From Paludibacterium sp. (lineage in GTDB: Bacteria; Pseudomonadota; Gammaproteobacteria; Burkholderiales; Chromobacteriaceae): a DNA stretch of 64,000 nucleotides. This document shows positions 7,850-16,902 of the stretch, piece by piece. The notes under the pieces are model-generated. The model was not told the DNA's origin, ran no database searches, and worked only from the letters and a program-made list of their open reading frames with translations. The DNA lies in NCBI RefSeq assembly GCF_019232825.1, contig NZ_JAFAND010000112.1, positions 1 to 64,000 of the forward strand. The letters are read 5' to 3'. How positions within the stretch are numbered: position 1 is the first letter of the stretch; each line of letters opens with the position of its first letter. A program made the translations under genes and the position numbers.

Positions 7850-9196
7850 ATGTCGAACCAAGACTGGCTCAACCGCAGCCTTCAGGCCGTCTGGCACCCT
7901 TGCACGCAAATGAAGCGCCATGAACGCTTCCCGCTGGTGCCGATCGCCAGCGCTCAAGGCGCCTGGCTGACGGATTTCGACGGCAAACGTTACCTCGACG
8001 CGGTCAGTTCCTGGTGGGTCAACCTGCTCGGCCATGGCCACCCGCGCATCAAGCAGGCCCTGCACGACCAGCTCGATACGCTCGAGCATGTCATGCTGGC
8101 GGGCTTCACCCACCGTCCGGTCATCGAACTGTCCGAGCGCTTGGCGGCGCTCTCCGGCCTCGGCCACGCTTTTTATGGTTCCGACGGCGCCAGCGCCACT
8201 GAAATCGCGTTGAAAATGAGCTTCCACTATTGGAAGAACAGCGGCAAGGCGCAGAAAAGCCGCTTCATCAGCCTGGAGAACAGCTATCACGGCGAAACCA
8301 TCGGCGCGCTGGCGGTGACCGATGTGCCGCTGTTCTCTGCAACCTATGCCCCCCTCATCGCGCGTGCCTTGCGCGTGCCGACGCCGGACGCGCGCCAAGC
8401 AGCGCCCGGCCAGTCCGCTCGCGACGTGGCGCTCGCCGCAGCGCGCGCGCTGGAGAACGTGCTGGCCAAACATGCCGGCGACGTGGCGGCGCTGATTCTC
8501 GAGCCGCTGGTCCAAGGCGCGGCCGGCATGGCCATGTACCATCCGGACTATCTGCGCGAGGCGCGGCGCTTGTGCGACCAATATCAGGTGCACTTGATCG
8601 CCGACGAAATCGCCGTCGGCTTCGGCCGCACCGGCACGCTGTTCGCCTGCGAGCAGGCCGACATCCGCCCCGACTTCCTGTGCCTGTCCAAAGGCATCAC
8701 CGGCGGCTTCCTGCCGCTGTCGTGCGTATTGACCACCGACAACGTCTATCAGGCGTTTTACAGCGAGGACGTGCGCGCAGGCTTCTTGCACTCGCATAGC
8801 TACACCGGCAACCCGTTGGCCTGCAGCGCGGCACTGGCCGTGCTCGATACCTTGCGCGACGAGGACATTCTGGCGGGCAACCGCGACAAGGCGGCACGCT
8901 TTAGCGGCATTCTTGCCCCGCTCGCCGCACGCACAGACGTACGGCACTTTCGCCAACAAGGGATGATTTGGGCTTTCGACGTCGACACGCCGCGCGGGGA
9001 TTTCGCCCAAGCGTTCTTCGCCGCCATGCTCGAACGGGGCTGCCTGGTGCGGCCGATCGGCAATACGGTGTACTACATGCCGCCCTACTGCCTGCAAGAC
9101 GGCGAAATGCGCCAGCTGGCCGAGGCGACGGCCGAGGCGCTGGACGCGCTCGCCCGCGAGGCGGGCGGCGCGCCCGCGCAACCGGCATTGCCCTAA
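7850..9196 (+). CDS. bioA: Adenosylmethionine-8-amino-7-oxononanoate aminotransferase BioA
   Basis: PLP-dependent transaminase of biotin synthesis: converts 7-keto-8-aminopelargonate to 7,8-diaminopelargonate with SAM as amino donor. 448 residues. WHPCTQM near the N-terminus is a BioA signature; the PLP lysine is Lys-281 in LSKGITGG, and the [14 protein letters not shown] and [11 protein letters not shown] motifs are present. The ATG at 7850 gives the usual BioA N-terminus; a longer frame from 7631 overlaps the divergent pilin gene and is unlikely. It is not linked to other bio genes here. Confidence 0.96.
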   Translation: MSNQDWLNRSLQAVWHPCTQMKRHERFPLVPIASAQGAWLTDFDGKRYLDAVSSWWVNLLGHGHPRIKQALHDQLDTLEHVMLAGFTHRPVIELSERLAALSGLGHAFYGSDGASATEIALKMSFHYWKNSGKAQKSRFISLENSYHGETIGALAVTDVPLFSATYAPLIARALRVPTPDARQAAPGQSARDVALAAARALENVLAKHAGDVAALILEPLVQGAAGMAMYHPDYLREARRLCDQYQVHLIADEIAVGFGRTGTLFACEQADIRPDFLCLSKGITGGFLPLSCVLTTDNVYQAFYSEDVRAGFLHSHSYTGNPLACSAALAVLDTLRDEDILAGNRDKAARFSGILAPLAARTDVRHFRQQGMIWAFDVDTPRGDFAQAFFAAMLERGCLVRPIGNTVYYMPPYCLQDGEMRQLAEATAEALDALAREAGGAPAQPALP

Positions 9197-9210
9197 TAAC
9201 CCGAATAGGC

Positions 9211-9239
9211 TTCGCGCCGAGGCGCCGACTCCTTATAAT
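9211..9239 (+). promoter_or_regulatory. Candidate proB promoter
   Basis: A perfect -10 hexamer TATAAT at 9234-9239 lies 29 bases before the proB start codon. The hexamer 17 bases upstream, TTCGCG (9211-9216), is a poor -35. The placement in the bioA-proB gap suggests proB has its own promoter. Confidence 0.5.
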
Positions 9240-9267
9240 TATTTCTTTTACCCGGATAACGTTCATT

Positions 9268-10386
9268 ATGCATTCGGTTATTCACTCGGCCAGCCGCATC
9301 GTCGTCAAAGTCGGTTCCAGCCTGGTCACCAACGACGGCAAGGGGCTCGACCTGGCGGCGCTCGGCCGCTGGGCGGAGGAGATTGCCGAACTCAAGCGGC
9401 GCGGCAAGCAGGTGGTATTGGTCTCCAGCGGCGCCATTGCCGAAGGCTGTCAACGGCTCGGCTGGGCCGCGCGGCCCAAGAGCGTCGATCAACTGCAGGC
9501 CGCTGCCGCGGTCGGCCAGATGGGGCTGTGCCAAGCGTATGAATCGGCCTTCCGCGCCTTTGGTCTCGGCACCGCGCAGATTCTGCTCACGCACGAAGAC
9601 CTGGCCGACCGCACGCGCTACCTCAACGCGCGCTCGACGCTGACCACGTTACTCAATCTCAACGTGGTGCCGATCATCAACGAGAACGATACCGTGGTCA
9701 CCGATGAGATTCGCCTGGGCGACAACGACACGCTGGGCGCGCTGGTCACCAACCTGATCGAAGCGGATGCGCTGGTGATCCTGACCGACCAGATCGGCCT
9801 ATTCACCGCCGACCCGCGCAAGGACCCGCTGGCAAAGCTGGTGCAAGACGCCACCGCCGGCGACCCGGCGCTGGAGGACATGGCCGGCGGCGCCGGCAGC
9901 CGCGTCGGCACTGGCGGCATGTTGACCAAGATTCTGGCCGCCAAGCGCGCGGCGCACAGTGGCGCCCACACCGTCATCGCCTGCGGCCGCGAGCCGCACG
10001 TGCTGTCGCGTTTGGCCGACGGCGAGCACATCGGCACCCAGCTGCAGGCCGTCACCAGCCGGCTGGCGGCACGCAAGCAGTGGCTCGCCGACCACCTCAA
10101 GCTTTCTGGCCGCGTCACCGTCGATGCCGGCGCCGCCCGCGCCATCGTCGCCAAGGGCACGAGTCTGCTGCCCATCGGCGTCGTGGCGGTGGAGGGCGAC
10201 TTCCTGCGCGGCGAGGCCGTGGCCTGTGTCGATCCGCAAGGCAACGAGCTGGCGCGCGGACTCGTCAACTACAGCTCGGACGAGGCGCGGCAGATCGTCA
10301 AAGTCGCCACGCGCGACATCGAGGCCGTATTAGGCTATATCGGCGAGCCGGAGCTCATTCACCGCGACAACATGGTGGTTCTGTAA
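9268..10386 (+). CDS. proB: Glutamate 5-kinase ProB
   Basis: First step of proline synthesis: ATP-dependent phosphorylation of glutamate to gamma-glutamyl phosphate. 372 residues: an amino-acid kinase domain ([49 protein letters not shown]) followed by a C-terminal PUA domain from about residue 275. The ATG at 9268 gives the normal length; the frame is open far upstream within bioA but without homology. In many proteobacteria proB follows obg, but not here. An intrinsic terminator follows at once. Confidence 0.96.
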   Translation: MHSVIHSASRIVVKVGSSLVTNDGKGLDLAALGRWAEEIAELKRRGKQVVLVSSGAIAEGCQRLGWAARPKSVDQLQAAAAVGQMGLCQAYESAFRAFGLGTAQILLTHEDLADRTRYLNARSTLTTLLNLNVVPIINENDTVVTDEIRLGDNDTLGALVTNLIEADALVILTDQIGLFTADPRKDPLAKLVQDATAGDPALEDMAGGAGSRVGTGGMLTKILAAKRAAHSGAHTVIACGREPHVLSRLADGEHIGTQLQAVTSRLAARKQWLADHLKLSGRVTVDAGAARAIVAKGTSLLPIGVVAVEGDFLRGEAVACVDPQGNELARGLVNYSSDEARQIVKVATRDIEAVLGYIGEPELIHRDNMVVL

Positions 10387-10409
10387 CGGAACGGCGAAGC
10401 TGCCAAACA

Positions 10410-10440
10410 AAAAGCCGCGCTCCATAGGGCGCGGCTTTTC
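10410..10440 (+). terminator. Intrinsic terminator after proB
   Basis: Arms AAAAGCCGCGC (10410-10420) and GCGCGGCTTTT (10429-10439) form a perfect 11-bp stem with an 8-base loop and T-rich 3' side. Symmetry means it could also serve the convergent membrane-protein gene. Confidence 0.9.
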
Positions 10441-10460
10441 GTGAATATTGACGAGGCCGG

Positions 10461-10871
10461 CTACGAGGCGTCGTCGGCGTCACGCCGTTGGCGGCGCAGC
10501 TCGATGCTGCGCATGATGACGATGGCAATCATGCCACACAAGAAGAACAGCAACAGCATCCAGACGATCGACTGCAGCGTTTCGATCAGCGTGCGATAGA
10601 TTTCCAGCACCCAGCTCATGAAGGTCAGCGGCGGCGGCGTGCCGTTATCGCCCTTGTTGGCAATGTACTTCTGCAGCTCCCACAACTGCACGCCCCCGGA
10701 AACACCCACCACCACAATGGCGAATTGGATGTACTTGTGCCAAGCGTCGGCCAGTTCGGTGCCAACGATGCGCGCCAGGATACTGTCGACCGCTTTGTCA
10801 AAAAAGCGCGCGGTCAGTACCGACGCCAACAGCGACACGACCAGCGCCACCAGCAACATGACTAAAAACAT
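10461..10871 (-). CDS. Small three-helix membrane protein, function unknown
   Basis: I do not recognise the family. 136 residues with three predicted membrane helices: residues about 2-24 (FLVMLLVALVVSLLASVLTA), 50-68 (IQFAIVVVGVSGGVQLW) and 98-122 (IVWMLLLFFLCGMIAIVIM), and a charged C-terminal tail RRQRRDADDAS that should be cytoplasmic. The loop between helices 2 and 3 is polar (ANKGDNGTPPP). It is convergent with proB and is the last gene of a minus-strand run after the ROK kinase, with a 42-base gap. Coding character is supported by length and clean hydrophobicity pattern. Confidence 0.75.
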   Translation of the reverse strand: MFLVMLLVALVVSLLASVLTARFFDKAVDSILARIVGTELADAWHKYIQFAIVVVGVSGGVQLWELQKYIANKGDNGTPPPLTFMSWVLEIYRTLIETLQSIVWMLLLFFLCGMIAIVIMRSIELRRQRRDADDAS

Positions 10872-10913
10872 GCCTCACCTCGTCTCTTCGTATTCTGATC
10901 TATTGCGATCATT

Positions 10914-11849
10914 CTAGTCGTCGGCGCCCGCGGGCGCCCCCTCATTCCATAACCAAGCCGCGCCGCGCACGCCGGACGAATCGCCATGCGCCGGCGCCAC
11001 CAGGCGCGTCAGGACACGGTCGGAGAACACGTAACGTCCCCAACGCGCCGGCACGCCCTCGTACAACGCCGGAATATTCGATAGCCCCCCGCCAAGCACG
11101 ATCACGTCCGGGTCGAGGAGATTGATCACGCCGGCCAGCGCGCGCGCCAGCCGATCCAGATAGGTATCGAGCGACGCCAGCGACGCTTGGCACACGCCAC
11201 TGGCAGCGCGCTCGGCAATCTCGGCCGGCTCAAGCGCCAACCCTTGCTCGCGCAGACAGGCCTCGCTCCAGGCCGGCCCTGACAGGTAGCGTTCGATACA
11301 CCCGGCACGGCCGCAATAACAGGCGGGCAGCGGTAAATCGGCCGCCCCCGGCAACGGCAGCGGATTATGCCCCCACTCGCCGGCGATGCGGTTTGCCCCG
11401 TCAAGCACCCTTCCGTCCACCACAATGCCGGCACCGACGCCGGTGCCGAGAATCACGCCGAACACCACGCGCGCACCTTGCCCCGCACCATCGACCGCCT
11501 CGGACAAAGCAAAGCAGTTCGCGTCGTTGGAGAGGCGCACCGGGCGATCCAGTTCGCGCGCCAAGTCCTCCGCCAGCGGTTGGCCGTTCAGCCAAACCGA
11601 GTTGCAGTTCTTCATGCGCCCCGTCAGGGCGGAGACCGCGCCTGGCGTGCCGATCCCCACCGTGCCGCGCGCGCCCAATTCGGCCTCCGCCGCGCGCACC
11701 ATACGGCCGATCTGCGCCACCGACGCGGCATAGTCGCCGCGTGGCGTCGCCTCGCGGCGCCGCAACAACACCTCGCCCGAACGCGACAACACCATGATTT
11801 CGGTCTTGGTGCCGCCCAGATCCACGCCGATACGCAACAGATCAGTCAT
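10914..11849 (-). CDS. ROK-family sugar kinase
   Basis: About 311 residues. ATP-binding motif [11 protein letters not shown] at the N-terminus, GIGTPG, catalytic region [11 protein letters not shown], and the ROK zinc site [15 protein letters not shown]. These match bacterial fructokinase/N-acetylglucosamine kinase-type ROK proteins rather than ROK repressors, since no N-terminal helix-turn-helix is present. The substrate (fructose, mannose, glucose or GlcNAc) cannot be decided from sequence alone. Its ATG at 11849 overlaps the end of ruvB by eight bases, implying a shared transcript and coupled translation. Confidence 0.88.
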   Translation of the reverse strand: MTDLLRIGVDLGGTKTEIMVLSRSGEVLLRRREATPRGDYAASVAQIGRMVRAAEAELGARGTVGIGTPGAVSALTGRMKNCNSVWLNGQPLAEDLARELDRPVRLSNDANCFALSEAVDGAGQGARVVFGVILGTGVGAGIVVDGRVLDGANRIAGEWGHNPLPLPGAADLPLPACYCGRAGCIERYLSGPAWSEACLREQGLALEPAEIAERAASGVCQASLASLDTYLDRLARALAGVINLLDPDVIVLGGGLSNIPALYEGVPARWGRYVFSDRVLTRLVAPAHGDSSGVRGAAWLWNEGAPAGADD

Positions 11850-12873
11850 TGCGCGCCAAGCCGAAGTGGGTGAACGCCAATGCCGTGGCCACACGGCCGC
11901 GTGGCGTGCGTTGCAGATAGCCCTGCTGAATCAGGAACGGCTCGATCACGTCCTCGATGGTGTCGGTGCTCTCGCCGATCGCAGCGGCGACATTGTCGAG
12001 CCCGACGGGCCCCCCGGCGAACTTCTCGATCACCGCCGACAACAACTTGCGGTCCATCACGTCCAATCCCGCCACATCCACATCCAGCATCGACAAGGCC
12101 GCATCCGCCACCTCGGCGCTGACCACGCCATCGGCGCGCACCTCGGCGTAATCGCGCACGCGGCGCAGCAGCCGGTTGGCGATACGCGGCGTGCCGCGGC
12201 TGCGTCGCGCCACCTCGAAGGCGCCGTTGCCGCCCAGGGTGACGTTCAACAGCCCAGCCGAGCGCTGCACGATGCGCGTCAATTCTTCCGGCGTGTAAAA
12301 CTCGAGCCGCGACACGATGCCGAAGCGGTCGCGCAGCGGATTGGTCAGCATGCCGGCGCGCGTGGTAGCGCCGACCAGGGTAAAAGGGGGCAGATCGATT
12401 TTGACCGAGCGCGCCGCCGGGCCTTCGCCGATCATGATGTCGATCTGATAGTCCTCGAGCGCCGGGTAGAGAATTTCCTCGACCACCGGGCTTAGACGAT
12501 GGATTTCGTCGATGAACAGCACGTCGTGCGGTTCCAGATTGGTCAACAGCGCGGCCAAGTCGCCGGCGCGCTCCAAGACCGGACCGGAAGTCTGACGCAG
12601 GTTGACGCCCATTTCGCGGGCAATGATGTGCGCGAGCGTGGTCTTGCCAAGTCCCGGCGGACCGAACAGCAGCACGTGATCCAGCGCCTCGCCACGCTTT
12701 TTCGCCGCCTGGATGAAGATTTCCAGCTGCTCACGCGCTTTGACCTGGCCGACATACTCGTCGAGCAGCTTGGGCCGCAATGCGCGCTCCAACGCCTCTT
12801 CCTGCGCCGAAAGCGTTTGCTGCGTCACGATGCGGCGCGGTGCGTCGCCCATGAGATTGTCGGTTTCCAGCAT
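11842..12873 (-). CDS. ruvB: Holliday junction branch-migration ATPase RuvB
   Basis: Hexameric AAA+ motor that drives branch migration with RuvA. 343 residues with Walker [10 protein letters not shown], Walker [10 protein letters not shown], sensor GATTRAG and a C-terminal winged-helix domain (RTPRGRVAT). ruvB is separated from ruvC-ruvA (13961-15121) by the oppositely oriented ribB and is followed by an overlapping ROK kinase gene. Confidence 0.97.
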   Translation of the reverse strand: MLETDNLMGDAPRRIVTQQTLSAQEEALERALRPKLLDEYVGQVKAREQLEIFIQAAKKRGEALDHVLLFGPPGLGKTTLAHIIAREMGVNLRQTSGPVLERAGDLAALLTNLEPHDVLFIDEIHRLSPVVEEILYPALEDYQIDIMIGEGPAARSVKIDLPPFTLVGATTRAGMLTNPLRDRFGIVSRLEFYTPEELTRIVQRSAGLLNVTLGGNGAFEVARRSRGTPRIANRLLRRVRDYAEVRADGVVSAEVADAALSMLDVDVAGLDVMDRKLLSAVIEKFAGGPVGLDNVAAAIGESTDTIEDVIEPFLIQQGYLQRTPRGRVATALAFTHFGLARND

Positions 12874-12952
12874 GACGGTCCATTAATTGAGGGGATTAGA
12901 CTGCAATCTTATCATCCTGCTATGATGATTGCCGACCTTCGGGTCAAGACAA

Positions 12953-13098
12953 CGTCTTCAGGGCGGGGTGCGATTCCCCACCGGCGGTAGGCTGGAATCT
13001 CCAGCGAGCCCGCGAGCGCCTGTCGCCTTCCCGGCGGCAGGGTCAGCAGATCCGGTTCAATGCCGGAGCCGACGGTATAGTCCGGATGAAAGAAGACT
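12953..13098 (+). promoter_or_regulatory. FMN riboswitch (RFN element) controlling ribB
   Basis: Conserved RFN blocks are in order: AGGGCGGGGTGCGATTCCCC followed by ACCGGCGGTA, then AGCCCGCGAGCGCC, GGTCAGCAGATCCGGT, and GCCGGAGCCGACGGTATAGT ending GGATGAAAGAAGA. The closing P1 stem pairs GTCTT at 12954-12958 with AAGAC at 13093-13097. FMN binding is known to repress such genes by termination or by hiding the ribosome-binding site. It lies 71 bases before the ribB start. Confidence 0.95.
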
Positions 13099-13100
13099 TC

Positions 13101-13122
13101 CCCGCGTCTGTTCAGGCGCGGG
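13101..13122 (+). promoter_or_regulatory. Hairpin in the riboswitch expression platform
   Basis: CCCGCGTCT (13101-13109), loop GTTC, AGGCGCGGG (13114-13122) makes a 9-bp stem, two bases after the riboswitch P1 stem. No U tract follows, so it does not look like a simple terminator. Its place between aptamer and ribB suggests part of the expression platform or a Rho-related structure. Confidence 0.55.
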
Positions 13123-13169
13123 TCTGCCCTGCATGCGTGTTTCTCAACGATTTTTCGAGGACCGATGCA

Positions 13170-13802
13170 ATGAACTTGCTGCAAGAAACCCCTATCCATA
13201 CCGTGGCAACCGTGCTGGACACGTTCAAGCGCGGCTTGCCGATCGCGCTTTTGGACGACGACGACCGCGAAAACGAGGCGGACCTGATCGTCGCCGCCGA
13301 TAAACTGTCGGTACCGATCATGGCGCAACTGATCCGCGACTGCAGCGGCATCGTTTGCCTGTGCCTGACGCGAGACACGGCCGAACGGCTGCAATTGCCG
13401 TTGATGGTCGAGCACAACCAGAGCCGTTACGGCACCGCCTTCACGCAATCGATCGAAGCCCGCCATGGCGTCACCACCGGCGTCTCGGCCGCCGACCGCG
13501 TCACCACCATCCGCGCCGCGGTCGCGCCGGATGCGCGGCCCGAGGATTTGGCCCGCCCGGGACATGTCTTCCCGTTGATCGCCCGAGATGGCGGCGTACT
13601 CGAGCGCCGCGGCCACACCGAGGGCGCGGTCGACCTGGCGCGGCTTGCCGGGCTATCGCCGGCGGCGGTGCTATGCGAATTGATGAATCCCGACGGTACG
13701 ATGATGCGTGGCGAGGCGCTTGAGCGCTACTTGGCGCGCTTTTGCATTCCGCGGTTGACGATCCAACAGCTGGCGGACTACCGCCAGCGTCTTGGCGTCT
13801 AA
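13170..13802 (+). CDS. ribB: 3,4-dihydroxy-2-butanone-4-phosphate synthase RibB
   Basis: Makes the four-carbon precursor of riboflavin from ribulose 5-phosphate. 210 residues, a stand-alone RibB without a GTP cyclohydrolase II domain. Family motifs: [11 protein letters not shown] (metal and substrate binding), [21 protein letters not shown] and [13 protein letters not shown]. The ATG at 13170 has GAGG at 13157-13160 upstream; a longer frame from 13086 would start inside the riboswitch. The FMN riboswitch directly upstream links it to flavin feedback. Stand-alone ribB under a riboswitch is common in proteobacteria and is usually in addition to a ribBA in a rib operon. Confidence 0.96.
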   Translation: MNLLQETPIHTVATVLDTFKRGLPIALLDDDDRENEADLIVAADKLSVPIMAQLIRDCSGIVCLCLTRDTAERLQLPLMVEHNQSRYGTAFTQSIEARHGVTTGVSAADRVTTIRAAVAPDARPEDLARPGHVFPLIARDGGVLERRGHTEGAVDLARLAGLSPAAVLCELMNPDGTMMRGEALERYLARFCIPRLTIQQLADYRQRLGV

Positions 13803-13820
13803 TGACGAAGGGGGGCTGTG

Positions 13821-13907
13821 GCGCACTGCCTGCGGCCAGTGCGCCCTACGCGAATGGAAGCCCGTTGCGTAGGGTGCAATCGGCGCGCAACGCGCGGCAT
13901 TGCACCA
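13821..13907. repeat. Pair of inverted REP-like hairpins (BIME-like)
   Basis: Two strong palindromes face each other. Hairpin one, 13821-13846, has arms GGCGCACTG and CAGTGCGCC and is followed by CTAC, which is GTAG on the minus strand. Hairpin two, 13874-13907, has arms GGTGCAAT and ATTGCACC plus an inner GC-rich stem and is preceded by GTAG (13870-13873). A GTAG foot is the hallmark of REP sequences mobilised by RAYT transposases. They lie in the convergent ribB-ruvA gap. Confidence 0.65.
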
Positions 13908-13960
13908 AACACCGCGGGCATGACGTCTTTTTCATCCTCCGAGGTAACGCCGCCCCAGTT

Positions 13961-14554
13961 TCAGCCTTTGGCCAGACCCTTGAGCGCCAGGCGGATGCCC
14001 TCGCTGACGTCGACGTCGGCCGGCAATACCTTCATCGCCGCCTGCGCCTCTTTCTCGCTATAGCCGAGCGCGATCAGCGCGTTGAGAATGTCGCCGCGGC
14101 CATCGTTGGCGGCGGCAAACGGCAGTCCGCCCGGCGTGGCGAGCGCGGCGCCCGTGACCAGCTTGCCACGCAGCTCCAGCACCAGCCGCTCGGCGGTTTT
14201 CTTGCCGATGCCCGGCACCGCGGACAGCCGCTTCAAGTCTTCGCTGGCAATCGCCTGCGCCAACTCGTCGGCGCTCATGCCGGAGAGAATCGCCAGTGCG
14301 ATGCGCGCACCGATGCCGGTGACCTTGATCAGCTGACGGAAGGTCTCGCGTTCGGCCCGGCTCAGAAAACCAAACAGCAGATGCGCGTCCTCGCGCACCA
14401 CTTGATGGATGAACAGCACCACCTTCTCGCCCAATGACGGCAACTGATAGTAGGTCGTCATCGGCACGTCGACCTCATAACCGACCCCCTGCACATCGAT
14501 CACCACCTGCGGCGGCAGTTTTTCCAGCAACACCCCGTTCAGGCGTCCGATCAT
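13961..14554 (-). CDS. ruvA: Holliday junction-binding protein RuvA
   Basis: Tetrameric junction-recognition subunit that recruits RuvB. 197 residues: OB-fold domain I starts [12 protein letters not shown], domain II has two helix-hairpin-helix motifs ([14 protein letters not shown] and [20 protein letters not shown]), and a C-terminal domain III ([19 protein letters not shown]) binds RuvB. Follows ruvC with a 36-base gap, so the two are probably co-transcribed. Confidence 0.97.
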   Translation of the reverse strand: MIGRLNGVLLEKLPPQVVIDVQGVGYEVDVPMTTYYQLPSLGEKVVLFIHQVVREDAHLLFGFLSRAERETFRQLIKVTGIGARIALAILSGMSADELAQAIASEDLKRLSAVPGIGKKTAERLVLELRGKLVTGAALATPGGLPFAAANDGRGDILNALIALGYSEKEAQAAMKVLPADVDVSEGIRLALKGLAKG

Positions 14555-14590
14555 CTTGGCTCTTTCATCGAATTGAAGGTAAAAACCGGC

Positions 14591-15121
14591 TCACACCAGC
14601 CGCCCGCCTTTGACGCGCAAGCCGAGCGCCCCCGCGGCGGCCAGCGCCGGGCCGCCATGATTGGCATGCGCCAGCGCCACCGCCAACGCGTCGGCGGCAT
14701 CGGCCTGCGGCGTGCCCGACAGCGACAACAGCCGCACAACCATGTCCTGCACCTGCGTCTTGTGCGCCTTGCCCTGGCCGACCACCGATTGCTTGACCTG
14801 CAGCGCGGTGTACTCCGCCACCGGCAGGTCGCGCAACACCAGCGCCGTCACCACCGCGCCGCGCGCTTGCCCAAGCATCAGCGTCGCCGCCGGATTGACG
14901 TTGACGAATACCTGCTCGACCGCCGCCTCGTGCGGCCGATAGGTTTCGATCACTTCGAACAGATGCTCGGCGATCACGCGCAGCCGCTGTGCCAGCGGCG
15001 CCCCTTCCGGCGTGCGGATGCAGCCGGAGGCCACATAGTGGCGTTGCTGACCGACCACGTCGATCACTCCGAAACCGGTGATGCGCGAGCCGGGATCCAC
15101 GCCAAGGATGCGTCGGCTCAC
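14591..15121 (-). CDS. ruvC: Crossover junction endodeoxyribonuclease RuvC
   Basis: Resolves Holliday junctions by paired nicks. About 176 residues, starting [20 protein letters not shown] with catalytic Asp-8; the Glu in AAVEQVFVN and the C-terminal [15 protein letters not shown] provide the other metal-binding acids. I chose GTG at 15121, which overlaps the stop of murU as GTGA and gives the normal length; the longer frame from 15190 lies within murU and has no homology. Confidence 0.95.
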   Translation of the reverse strand: MSRRILGVDPGSRITGFGVIDVVGQQRHYVASGCIRTPEGAPLAQRLRVIAEHLFEVIETYRPHEAAVEQVFVNVNPAATLMLGQARGAVVTALVLRDLPVAEYTALQVKQSVVGQGKAHKTQVQDMVVRLLSLSGTPQADAADALAVALAHANHGGPALAAAGALGLRVKGGRLV

Positions 15122-15828
15122 GGCAGGCTCCAGCCGCGGGCGATGTGGTCGGCTTGCCGCAGGCGCTCCGGGGTGCCGACATCCAGCCACACGCCATTGA
15201 GCCGCTCGCCATGGATGGTGCCGCGCGCCATGGCTTCGACGAACACGTTCAGCAGTGTTTCGCGCACCGGCGAGCGCTGCGCGAGACTGGCCAGCAAGGA
15301 CGGATGATAGGCGCCGATACCCGCGTAGGTCAGCCGCGGCAACCCCGCCACAGCCTCTCGCGTAACCAGACCGTCCGCATGCAGCGTGAAATCGCCTCCC
15401 GGCCGGTGTGGCGGATTGTCGACCAGCACCAGATGGGCTTGGCGCGCCTCACCGTCGAGCCGGCGCGCCATCTCGGCCAGCGGGGCGAAATCCAGATCGC
15501 ACAACACGTCGCCGTTAACCAGCAAAAAGGGCGCCTCACCTAATAGCGGCAGCGCCTGGGCAATGCCGCCGGCCGTTTCGAGCGCCTCGCGCTCGGCCGA
15601 CCAGGCGATGCGCACGCCGTAGGCGGCGCCGTCGCCGAGCGCCGCCTGCAGCGTCTCGCCTAGCCAGGCATGGTTGATCACCAGATCGGTAATGCCGCAG
15701 GCCGCCAATCGACGGATGTGCCAGCCGATCAGCGTCTCGCCGCCGGCCATGAGCAGCGGCTTGGGCGTATGGTCGGTCAACGGCCGCATGCGCTCGCCGC
15801 GCCCCGCGGCCAGAATCATCGCTTTCAT
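15118..15828 (-). CDS. murU: N-acetylmuramate alpha-1-phosphate uridylyltransferase MurU
   Basis: Nucleotidyltransferase of 236 residues: [18 protein letters not shown] pyrophosphorylase motif, KPLL, and NGDVLCD metal site. In Pseudomonas the AmgK-MurU pair converts recycled MurNAc to UDP-MurNAc, bypassing de novo synthesis and giving intrinsic fosfomycin tolerance. The identity here rests on the directly preceding kinase and on the amgK-murU order next to a divergent lptD, which is the Pseudomonas arrangement. Its ATG overlaps the amgK stop by one base and its stop overlaps the ruvC GTG. Confidence 0.88.
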   Translation of the reverse strand: MKAMILAAGRGERMRPLTDHTPKPLLMAGGETLIGWHIRRLAACGITDLVINHAWLGETLQAALGDGAAYGVRIAWSAEREALETAGGIAQALPLLGEAPFLLVNGDVLCDLDFAPLAEMARRLDGEARQAHLVLVDNPPHRPGGDFTLHADGLVTREAVAGLPRLTYAGIGAYHPSLLASLAQRSPVRETLLNVFVEAMARGTIHGERLNGVWLDVGTPERLRQADHIARGWSLP

Positions 15829-16829
15829 TAGAAGGAGAACCCGCTTTGCACCTCGTCGCCGTCCAGCTCGACCAGCAGCTGATAGAGCGGCGCGAGTTCC
15901 TGGTAACGGCGCGTGGTTTTCTTCAGGTATTTGAGGAACCGCGGCACCTCGGGCAGATAGCGCTCCTTGCCGTCACGGTGCCACAGACGGCAGAAGATGC
16001 CCGCCACTTTCAGATGGCGCTGTACGCCCATCCACTCGAAGTCGCGGTAGAAATCGTCGATATTGGCCGCCACCGGCAGACCCGCCTTGCGCGCCTTCTC
16101 CCAGTACCGCACCACGATATCCAGCACCAGCTCCTCGTCGAACTCGATGAAAGCGTCGCGCAACAGCGACACCAAATCGTAGGTGATCGGGCCGTAAACC
16201 GCGTCCTGAAAATCCAGCACGCCAGGCCGCCCGTCGGTCAGCATCAAATTGCGCACGATATAGTCGCGATGCACGAACACCTGCGGCTGCGCCAAGGCGC
16301 GGTCAAGCACCAGCGGCACGCTGGCGTCCCAGAGTTTGCGCTGGGCGAACGTCAATGGCCGTTGCAGCTCTTTGGCGGCGAACCACTCCGGAAACAGGTC
16401 GACTTCGCGCTGCAATAAGTTCCGGTCATAATTGGGCAACGCCCCCGGGCGGCTTGCCCGCTGCATCTCGATCAAACTGTCGATCGCTTCCAACAACAGC
16501 AAGCGCGCGGTCGCCGGTTCGGACTCCTGCTGCAATGCCGCCATATAGGTGACGTTGCCAAGATCCTGCAGCTCCATGAACCCCTGTTCGCGGTCGTGGG
16601 CATAGATTTGCGGCACATTGAGCATCGCCAACACCTCGCGCGCATGCGCATAGGGCGCGGTGTCCATTTTATCCGGTTGGGCATCCATCAGAATGCGAGT
16701 GGAGCCGTCTGGGAACGTCGCCCGGAAATAACGGCGGAAGTCGGCGTCGGCCGCCGCGAACGCCACCTGCAAGTCGATTCCAGGGTGTCGATCGGAAAGC
16801 CACTGCTTTAGTTGTGCTAATCGCTGCAT
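15828..16829 (-). CDS. amgK: N-acetylmuramate/N-acetylglucosamine kinase AmgK
   Basis: Aminoglycoside-phosphotransferase-fold kinase, 333 residues. The catalytic loop HRDYIVRN and metal motif LDFQDAVYGPITYDLVSLLRD are intact. In Pseudomonas and relatives AmgK phosphorylates MurNAc at the anomeric carbon during cell-wall recycling. The gene overlaps murU (TAATG) and is divergent from lptD, so it shares the 73-base promoter region at 16830-16902 with an essential outer-membrane gene. Confidence 0.88.
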   Translation of the reverse strand: MQRLAQLKQWLSDRHPGIDLQVAFAAADADFRRYFRATFPDGSTRILMDAQPDKMDTAPYAHAREVLAMLNVPQIYAHDREQGFMELQDLGNVTYMAALQQESEPATARLLLLEAIDSLIEMQRASRPGALPNYDRNLLQREVDLFPEWFAAKELQRPLTFAQRKLWDASVPLVLDRALAQPQVFVHRDYIVRNLMLTDGRPGVLDFQDAVYGPITYDLVSLLRDAFIEFDEELVLDIVVRYWEKARKAGLPVAANIDDFYRDFEWMGVQRHLKVAGIFCRLWHRDGKERYLPEVPRFLKYLKKTTRRYQELAPLYQLLVELDGDEVQSGFSF

Positions 16830-16902
16830 GTCTGTTGATTGCGGTACTGGTAGAATTGTGCGATTTTATACCGCCGACTGCACCCACGATATGGTTTTGT
16901 GC

